NCBI GenBank assembly: GCA_035222895.1
Contig: JAVYIG010000886.1
Span: 304,501 to 368,500, forward strand
From: Strongylocentrotus droebachiensis
Lineage: Eukaryota > Echinodermata > Echinoidea > Camarodonta > Strongylocentrotidae
Length of the DNA stretch: 64,000 nt
Direction of reading: 5' to 3'
The notes beneath the pieces are model-generated. The model saw only the letters and a list, made by a program, of their open reading frames with translations, did not search any database and was not told the DNA's origin. Positions 56,757-64,000 of the stretch are shown here, one piece after another. The translations under genes were made by a program, and so were the position numbers. The number at the start of each line of letters is the position of its first letter. Position 1 is the first letter of the stretch.

Positions 56757-56922
56757 CAGGGGCGTACGCAGGATTTTTTCAAGGGGGGGGGGGGTTAAAA
56801 TCGGGCCCAAAATATTTTGCTCCCGAAAAATTTAAAATCGCGCCGGCCGAAAAGTCGCTCAGGGGGGGGGGGGGGTAAGCGTACACCCCCCCCCCCCCCT
56901 GTGTACGCCCCTGGGGGAAGGT
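56757..56922. mobile_element. Foldback element with GGGGCGTACGCAGG ends and G/C-run arms
   Basis: GGGGCGTACGCAGGATTTTT and a G run on the left face a C run and CCCCTGTGTACGCCCCTGGG on the right; a second G run/C run pair lies inside. No coding content. Confidence 0.7.
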
Positions 56923-57828
56923 GAGGGAAGGAGGCCCTCCCCCTTTTTGCCCTTATAACCGTGCCCCCGCCCCCGTAGCTAAGCTATTAATGATCGATGA
57001 TTGTGGTACTGATTGAAGGAAATATAAATTAATCTTGTTTCACATCCCTTAAACAAGGTGAAAAGGCATTAAAGTCTTTAATGAGGGATATTTTGTATTG
57101 CCATCCCATTTTGAATTAAAGATCTTGATGTTCGTTTCGTAAAAGTTTGACACATGTTCTCTTTACAAGTATTTAAGAATCAACCTGTTTATTTATTTTT
57201 AATTAATTTCTGAAATATAATTCAAGAAAGGCATAAAATGAACGAATGTATTTGTACATTACATAACAAACATTTCTTAACACAGACTAATATAATACTT
57301 TTGCTTTTTCGTTGAACTTCTCTTAATACTACCGGTAAACGAATCTAACATAATTGATTAGAGGATTAAAATATTAGCAGAAACGAAGCAAAATAGAAGT
57401 GCATGTTAGTGTAAACCAGTTTCAAAGAGTAACTCAGGTTTTCAAATCCTATTCTATAATTATTATCCCCGAATTGTTAACATTCAAGATCCACAACAAC
57501 TATGACATTATGTAAAGTGTTTTGATATACAGTTTTTGCATACAACAATTTTGGATAATGGTGACATCTTCCTTCGAAAGTATTCCCTTTAGACATTTAG
57601 TTTCATTACCGAAAGTTGCAAATGACACGGGCGTCATTTCCATTTGTATGAGATTAATATCTTGATTTTGTTTCTATTATAAATTTAAGCTACAAAGAGG
57701 TTTCAGGTGTTCTCCCCTCTGCATTATAATGTTGATAACTATTTTTTTAAGTGAGACACAGTTGTATGATATGCTTTATAATATTGCTTTATTTATTTCA
57801 AAGTGCTTCTTAAATGCAAACTTTCATA
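56923..57828. other. Intergenic stretch without recognised features
   Basis: AT-rich DNA after the first lipase gene. No exon-like, RNA-like or repeat structure was recognised. Confidence 0.5.
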
Positions 57829-58008
57829 TACACCGATTCGGTTTGGGGGTTTTATGTACCTGCCCGCCGGTGGCGGCGCTATAACTGGGGGGCTTCTCCG
57901 ATGCGCTGCAATGCAATGTAAGCTAGCTAGCTGCAGTCAGACGCCCCCCAGTTATGGCGTCACCTTATGAGGGCGCACTTCCACCAGAAGTCGCCCGAAT
58001 CGGTGTAT
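57829..58008. mobile_element. GC-rich foldback element
   Basis: TATACACCGATTCGG at the left and CCGAATCGGTGTATAC at the right are inverted. Further in, GCGCTATAACTGGGGGGC pairs with GCCCCCCAGTTATGGCG. About 180 bp, with GCTAGCTAGCTGC near the centre. Confidence 0.8.
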
Positions 58009-58348
58009 ACAAGGAACTAATAAAACATAAAGATATCTAGAGAATACAAATAGATTGTAATTTATTCAGAAGTAGTTAGAAATAAAGTTATATGATTTTA
58101 TGATTTCACCGTGTGGGTAGCTCTGAAGATGACTGTTGTGTTTGAAAGGGGATAGAAAAGAAAGGAGAGTGTGAGAGATAGAGGTGTTTTCTACTTGGTA
58201 TGGTATGGTTAGCGGCAGAGAAATTATGAGAGGTATTGTTTCGTGGGAGGAGTCCTGAGATTCTGAGAAGGACGGTTGAACCAGGTTATGAACGTGGAGA
58301 TTGAGAGGGAGACTGAGGCTCGACGTTCCAAACAGATGTCATGATAAT

Positions 58349-58425
58349 GATAATAATAAGATTAATAATAAAAACGGTGCTTATAAAGCGCTTTCCATCG
58401 AAGTCGCTAAGCGCTATATAACAAA
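58349..58425 (+). repeat. SINE-tail-like fragment
   Basis: AATAATAAGATTAATAATAAAA followed by TTATAAAGCGCTTTCCATC and CTAAGCGCTATATAACA, the same signature as other tails in this window. Beyond it (58430-59320) there are only GA-rich runs and unremarkable DNA. Confidence 0.5.
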
Positions 58426-59560
58426 CAAAATACAATGATAAACAATTACATATTAAACGAAAGAAAAGATTAGAAAGAAAAATGAAATATACATCAATGT
58501 GAACAGATTAATTTAATCATCAAAAGCAAGAGAGAGAGAGAGAGAGAGAAAGAATGCACCGTTCGTCATCGGGAGTGTGAGAAATGATGTAAAGAATTTA
58601 TGTTAAGAGGAACATGGCTACAATAAAAGTGGAGAGTTTGAAAGAAAGAAACAGAAAGAGTGAAATAAATGACATTATATGGTAAAGAGGGTAGCCGTAC
58701 AGCATATGGGGCAAACAGGTAACATTTGAGAGGGGGAGATGGATAGACAAAGAGAGAGAGAGAGAGAGAGAGATAGGTAAACAGATATAGAGGTGGGGAT
58801 GAGGCTGGTGTTGGACAATAGGTGGGAAAGGGATGAAATTATGGAGATGTAAATGTCAAGAAAAATAGTGAGGGAATGAAGAACAATTTACCTATATATA
58901 ACATATTGTTCAATAATTATTCGTACCAAATTTCAAAATGCTTTGTCGGAAGACACACCTAACAACTCTCTTTTGACGATTCTAAAAGAGAAAAATTACT
59001 TTTGCTTTTCTATATTTGTTGTTAAAATTCCTGGCGTATATATAGGCTCTAGCTTTAAATAAATCTTGGACGCGAAATATTCCGATAATTGTTTGTTTAT
59101 TCAAATTAATATCTTGATGCCCCCTAGACTTGTGCTTGGTATTTGGTCATAGCACTACAATCATAAGTAAGAAGAAACGAAGGAGAAGAAGAAGAGAAAG
59201 AAAGACAAAGAAAACAATAATACCAACAATAATAATAATGATAAACACACTAATAATAATAAGAAGAAGAAGATTTTTTTTTTTTTTTTTTATAGATTTG
59301 CTGACGGCCTATAGAAAGTTGTATGAGCGCGGGTGTGTGTGCAGTGGCGCAATGAGCAAAACCTTTTTGGGAGCAGAACAAAATTCGAATCATAAAAAAG
59401 TATAATTTACAAAAAAGTGAGAACCCCCCCCCCCCCCCCCCCCCCCGAAAATCATGTCATTTCAGCAACATTTGTAAATCACTGGTATCAAATAAGAAAC
59501 AAACCGCGTTTGAATAATATTTGGTTGTGTGTGTAATTTTTTTATCTTTTTTTTTTACAG

Positions 59561-59697
59561 ACGTGTACCAATCAGATACGGTAATTTACGTCTGGGGACT
59601 GATCTTAAACGTCACCATCCGAAGAAATGACTCGGTCTCGATTCGGGGTCCACTGATTTAGTTTGAAGGCGAAGACAATGAGCTGACCGTACCATAG
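59561..59697 (+). pseudogene. Orphan exon-like segment, possibly a decayed lipase PLAT-domain exon
   Basis: A strong polypyrimidine tract and CAG (ending 59560) precede an open stretch reading VYQSDTVIYVWGLILNV, then TIRRNDSVSIRGPLI, a TAG at 59659-59661, and FEGEDNELTVP to a second in-frame TAG at 59695-59697. The spacing of the hydrophobic residues around GLIL and SVSIRGPL resembles the start of the PLAT/C2-like domain that follows the catalytic domain in pancreatic lipases. It lies 3 kb after the stop of a lipase gene that lacks PLAT, on the same strand. The similarity is weak and was judged by eye; it could be chance or a terminal exon of something else. Confidence 0.3.
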
Positions 59698-59699
59698 AC

Positions 59700-61240
59700 T
59701 TTACCGCTAGAACAGCTCACATTTCTCTTGATTTGCCGAAAGCTATTTTTAAATGGGGGTTGTTCCACTCCTACCCCCCCCCCCCCCGCCACCCTCCTTT
59801 TTCCTCCATAACGTTTCGGGCCTTTTGTTTTTGACAAAAATTCGATACCTTTTTGAACACATACAAGATTTTAAATTTTCTCCAACATCCTGTCTTCAAA
59901 CATCGTCAAGAGACATGCAATACTACCAGCAAACAAATATGATTGATCACAATTGAGATATGTCCAAGTTTGGAAAGGTTTTGATATCAACAAGGCTATA
60001 TGATTTCAGTGAGCCTGTAGGCCAGGGTTAATAATAACCCAAGTTATATACGTTTCCGTTTAGAAGAACATTCATTTGGTACGATATGACTATCATATTG
60101 TATTTAAAGAGGTTTTAATCTTAAGTATTGGTAATCCCGTCACATCAAAGTATTTCTTTCTTCTTCTTTTTTCAAAACTTGTTTTATTGATTGTTTGTTT
60201 GTTTGTTTGTTGTTGTTTTTCTCATCCAACTTAAAGATTGGCTTCCAAATTTCCATCTGATATCAAAAGAAAATCACAACTGAACATTAAACAGAATGGT
60301 AAAGAAGCCCTTAATTTCATATGAATTTTATCTTGCTGGGTATCATCGTATGTAAGCCTTTCGTACATAATAAGCAATTTGAACAAAATAACATTTGGTA
60401 AGAAAACAAAATCATAACTGTATTTTTGATATCCTAATATGTTTTCAGCTAATACTTGAATCTCCATGTGGACAGGTGGATTCCGTTTGTTACATTTATT
60501 TGGGTCAGTTTTTCAATTGTTGAATAAATGCTGCATGGGCAGACCGTAAGTCATTGTATTAAACACTAGATCGAGACAGAGGCAATTATTTTGTTCCATT
60601 TAAAATTGAATGCTAGAGGTGGACCCTGGATTTTGTAAAGAAGGACACTATTCTCAGTAAAGAAAATGCACCACAAATAGGTTTGAAATCCGCCACTAAA
60701 ATGTGTACATAATGATAGATAAAACATGCTTCATAACATTTAACCATAAGATTGCAGCTTTCGTGGCAATGAACCGTGCAGCGGGATTTCGTATTCTCTG
60801 CAAGTTATTGATTCGTGACTGAGTCAGCCATAATTCAACACAAATAACACAAAATCAATATTACACGATAAAACAGATACGTCGATCTAACTGCACAAAA
60901 CGTCGTATTGACCCGTCTCCCATCTATTTGAAACTACTGTATGCTTAATCTACTTTCCTTTTTTGTATAGACTTACCTGTGTAGCCAGAATTCTATGCAA
61001 ACTGCTGGTATAGTTAACAATGAAGACGAACAGAGAAAGCATTACACTTTCCACCTCACTGCACTGTTCTAAGCACAGTGAAAGTGATGGTGCCACCGTA
61101 AAAAGGGGATTATTCTACAACCCTTTGCTACATTTACTGCGGTATATTGTAAATACGTTATCGAAAACCAATAGTAAATATCTCTCTTTCATATTTGGAA
61201 CAAACGTGATGAATTCGAAGTCTGTCAAAGTAGTTCGCAG
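59700..61240. other. Intergenic stretch before the second lipase gene
   Basis: Contains a C run near 59766-59785 and nothing else that I recognise. The short open frames here have no family resemblance. Confidence 0.5.
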
Positions 61241-61248
61241 TATATAAC
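61241..61248 (+). promoter_or_regulatory. Candidate TATA box of the second lipase gene
   Basis: TATATAAC lies about 130 nt before the start codon at 61373, compatible with a transcription start near 61270 and a 5' UTR of about 100 nt. It is a single short motif, so weak evidence. Confidence 0.35.
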
Positions 61249-61372
61249 ACATTGTATTACAACATTATGCTACGGTGTATTTAGTAGAAGGCAGATTTGT
61301 ATAGTTTCCTAGTGAGGAATTTGAATGCGAGCAAAATATTGAACTCGACGACGTGATGAATTTATAGCGAAG

Positions 61373-62622
61373 ATGGGTCTCCGAACTGTCTTCCGACTTT
61401 ATATCACATGGACGATTTCGACATCGTTATGGACGTCGGGTACGTATTATTCATTTTGGTTACATATGTCGTCTTTGCTGAAGGTCCATAATTCCAAAGG
61501 TTCATAAAGACATAATACCGAAGTTTCATTTTGCCGAAGGTTCTTGTAATTCCCAAGGTTTGTTATTCCGAAGGTTTATAATTTCGAAGGTACATGATTC
61601 CGAATATTATAGATACCTGCATATATATGTATATATTACGAACCTAAATTTAACCCCAGTTCATTTTTTTCTTCTTCAGAAATATACCTTCGGAGTAATA
61701 AACCCTATTTCATTATTGTAGTTAAAGAGAAGGTTGAGTTTTGGACACAGGTGAAAAATAATAATGTAAGCGTTTTCATTGTTATCACTCAAGTTAGAAA
61801 GAACATCAAAGAAAAATTGTTCCCTGGAAAGCATGGGTCTTCAAATGCCTTCATATTCTAAATATGACATGTAACAAGTTAACATTGTTAATGAGGCCCG
61901 ATTTTTATGCCACATGTTTGTGTATATACATCTTTCTGTGTACAGTGCTTGATACTTTTACCAAGACTTGGCCAAATTTCTTATCATTATGATGATTCCA
62001 GAACTTTGCAGTACACACCAATACTTATATGCTAGATAATCAACCTGTCTGATCGATTCCACACCGTTTCTTTCACTATTGCTCATATACTTGTAATAAT
62101 TTGTTCTTAATATCTCTTCTAATGCAGTGAATATAACGATGTAATGTATTCTTGATATATAATGTATATCTCAAAACTTAATTGATCAATAATTCTGAGT
62201 ACATATATAATCTTCCCTTTTTAAAATATTTTTATCAACGAGACTGAAAAGATTTGTTGTGATATTAAATAATATCGCTTATAGAGCGAATTTTCAATTT
62301 TCCCTTGATTTTATCTTTCATAGTTGAAGAGTACTTCGAGGAGAAAGTTTGCTACGATGACCTAGGCTGTTTCCCCACGACTTTTCTCAGTTGGCATCAT
62401 CGGCAACCGTCCACACCCGTTGAGATCAACACAACATTTACTCTCTTCACTCCCGAAACACGAGAAACTCCTGGGGAGAGTCTAACGATTGATATGAGCC
62501 CACAAGGATGGAGAAATTGTTCCTTTGATCCTGGAAGAGACACGAAAATTGCTATCCATGGGTTCCAGGACAGTAGATTGCTTCGATATTGGCTGGAGAT
62601 GCAGAATATACTTCTTGATATG
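61373..62622 (+). CDS. Pancreatic-lipase-like protein, N-terminal exons (gene continues past the window)
   Basis: Exon 1 is 61373-61439 (22 codons plus 1 nt), a signal peptide starting MGLRTVFRLYITWT. Exon 2 is 62324-62622, after a CATAG acceptor and ending at ATG before GTAAAT. The mature start VEEYFEEKVCYDDLGCF is the classic N-terminus of pancreatic-type lipases (V-C-Y-x-x-L-G-C-F), and KIAIHGFQDS carries the usual oxyanion-region IHGF. Exon phases (1, then 0) equal those of the first two exons of the upstream lipase gene, so the two probably arose by tandem duplication. The serine elbow, Asp and His lie in exons beyond 64000, so activity cannot be judged. Such enzymes are secreted and hydrolyse acylglycerols or phospholipids. 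Confidence 0.85.
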
Positions 62623-62817
62623 GTAAATCAGAATGGTCCAAGATTGTCTGATGACGAGGTGGGGGGGGGGGGGGTGAGGTACGGCGGTACGCACTCGCTC
62701 ATGTGAAAATTGTGTTCCATGGGAATATACCATTTTCGTCATACATTCATATAGTACAAAATTTAATGCATATACGTCTTTGTGAAGTGCCTCAATTAAA
62801 AAAAGTCATCGACCTGT

Positions 62818-62960
62818 ACTGAATAATTGTATTTCAATAGTCAGAATGCAGATTATATTACGCGGTGGTGCGTAGGGCAAGCTATTATATTTGTCCTATT
62901 TGGGAAAAACTAATGTATGTAGTTCACATTCTTACTATTGAAATACAATTATTCGTAACA
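62818..62960. mobile_element. Foldback element in second lipase intron
   Basis: GAATAATTGTATTTCAATAG followed by TCAGAATG on the left is mirrored by CATTCTTACTATTGAAATAC and AATTATTCG on the right, with about 80 bp between. Confidence 0.75.
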
Positions 62961-63009
62961 GATGATTGAAATAATTCGTACAGAGTGATTAAGGTCACGG
63001 TCGATATTT

Positions 63010-63124
63010 AAGTAATATTGACTGCCTTCTGGGCAGTACGACATATATCGCCCGAACCGAAAGTGAGGGTGATATATGACAAGTCGTATTGCCCTGAATT
63101 AGGCAGTCAATATTACTATTATTA
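63010..63124. mobile_element. Foldback element with AGTAATATTGACTGCC arms
   Basis: AGTAATATTGACTGCCTTCT, GGGCAGTACGAC and ATATATC on the left face GATATATGACAAGTCGTATT, GCCCTGAATTAGGCAG and TCAATATTACT on the right. Most of the 115 bp can form a hairpin. Confidence 0.8.
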
Positions 63125-63424
63125 ACCACATCAGACATAGAGCAAACAAGAAACTCTTACTATCTTATACTCTTAAATTATGTAGGCTATACAGGGTTTC
63201 CTAGCATTAGAAGTTGCAAAAACATTGTCAAACCAGCACTTTTCATCCAGTGTTTGACAGATTTTCGATACACTGCAAACAGTTTGTTTGTTATTGTTGT
63301 GATTGTTACGTCACAATAGAGTTCGCGCAAAGTGCGCATTTTCTTAAACACGATGCGCGATGTAAATTAAAGTAGCTGACGCGCGATGTAAATTACAACT
63401 GGCTCTATATTATTGCGCACTAGT

Positions 63425-63632
63425 TTAACACGCATTTTGCCATTGACTTTTCTGAGCGGGCTAAAATATTTGTCCATTGGTTTCCTGTATAACCTATATT
63501 GCCCGCCAAATTACACACAAATCCCATTGAATGTTCTGAGCGGGCTAAAATATTTCTTCATTGGTTTACTGTATAACCTATATTGCCCGCCAAATTACAC
63601 ACAAAATCCCATTGACTTTTCTGAGCGGACTA
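63425..63632 (+). repeat. ~80-bp tandem repeat, about 2.5 copies
   Basis: Blocks TTCTGAGCGGGCTAAAATAT, CATTGGTTTCCTGTATAACC and TATATTGCCCGCCAAATTAC recur in order, the third copy incomplete. Confidence 0.9.
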
Positions 63633-64000
63633 ACTTATTGTAATTTTGTTGACTTATCCATCAAACCTTGAGGGCAATAACATTTAAAAATTGCCCTGCT
63701 CAGATGTCTGATACGGTTAATAATTGGGCATACAGCACCATCATTTAATATTTTTCTTCAAAGGGGGCTACAAATATGACTGATAATACAAATATCAAAT
63801 CCTAGTTATTTTAACATTAATTCAAGTTCTTTTTTTTTTTAAAGGAATTAATGCATCAATCTGTTTTTTTTTTTATGGAGCTTGTATCAAAATAATTATT
63901 CCACAATAAGAAGAAGGAAAAAAAAGGGGGGGGGGTAAGCACAAAGTCGTCACCGTCACAGGCGTCGATCACTAACCCGTTTTTGTTTTTCCGTTGTTAT

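Overview
The window is animal nuclear DNA: AT-rich, with short exons, GT-AG introns and dense small foldback transposons and SINE fragments. The gene content and repeat types (tRNA-headed SINEs, tails reading AAGCGCTATATAA plus an ATT run) suggest a marine deuterostome invertebrate, most likely an echinoderm such as a sea urchin. That is inference; no species-specific marker was seen. All genes read on the + strand.

Layout. (1) 1-3110: intron upstream of the first visible MED23 exon, holding a 5'-truncated LINE with poly(A) tail and target-site duplication; an empty copy of the same target lies just upstream. (2) 3111-23564: 21 exons of MED23, the Mediator tail subunit, covering about the C-terminal 70% (953 codons plus stop). 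All exon phases join without a stop. Two introns carry textbook U12-type 5' splice sites. The introns are full of foldback elements, often within 70 nt of a 5' splice site, and at least five exons have broken partial tandem copies beside them. (3) 23565-27521: 3' flank and intergenic repeats. (4) 27522-56522: a five-exon secreted lipase-family gene (359 aa) in which the catalytic serine is glycine; the catalytic Asp and His remain. Its third intron (31347-55123) is filled by about 19 head-to-tail copies of a 1.13-kb repeat. (5) 56523-61372: intergenic, with foldback elements and an orphan exon-like piece that may be a decayed PLAT-domain exon. (6) 61373-64000: first two exons of a second pancreatic-lipase-like gene, cut by the window edge. 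Its exon phases match the first gene, so the two are probably tandem paralogues.

The strongest candidates for novelty are the serine-less lipase, the intron-resident array whose unit ends look like a rolling-circle (Helitron-type) terminus and which carries fixed CRE, nuclear-receptor and octamer motifs in each unit, and the combination of partial exon duplication with hairpin elements next to splice sites in MED23. All exon models come from reading the sequence against remembered family members; no alignment or search was run.
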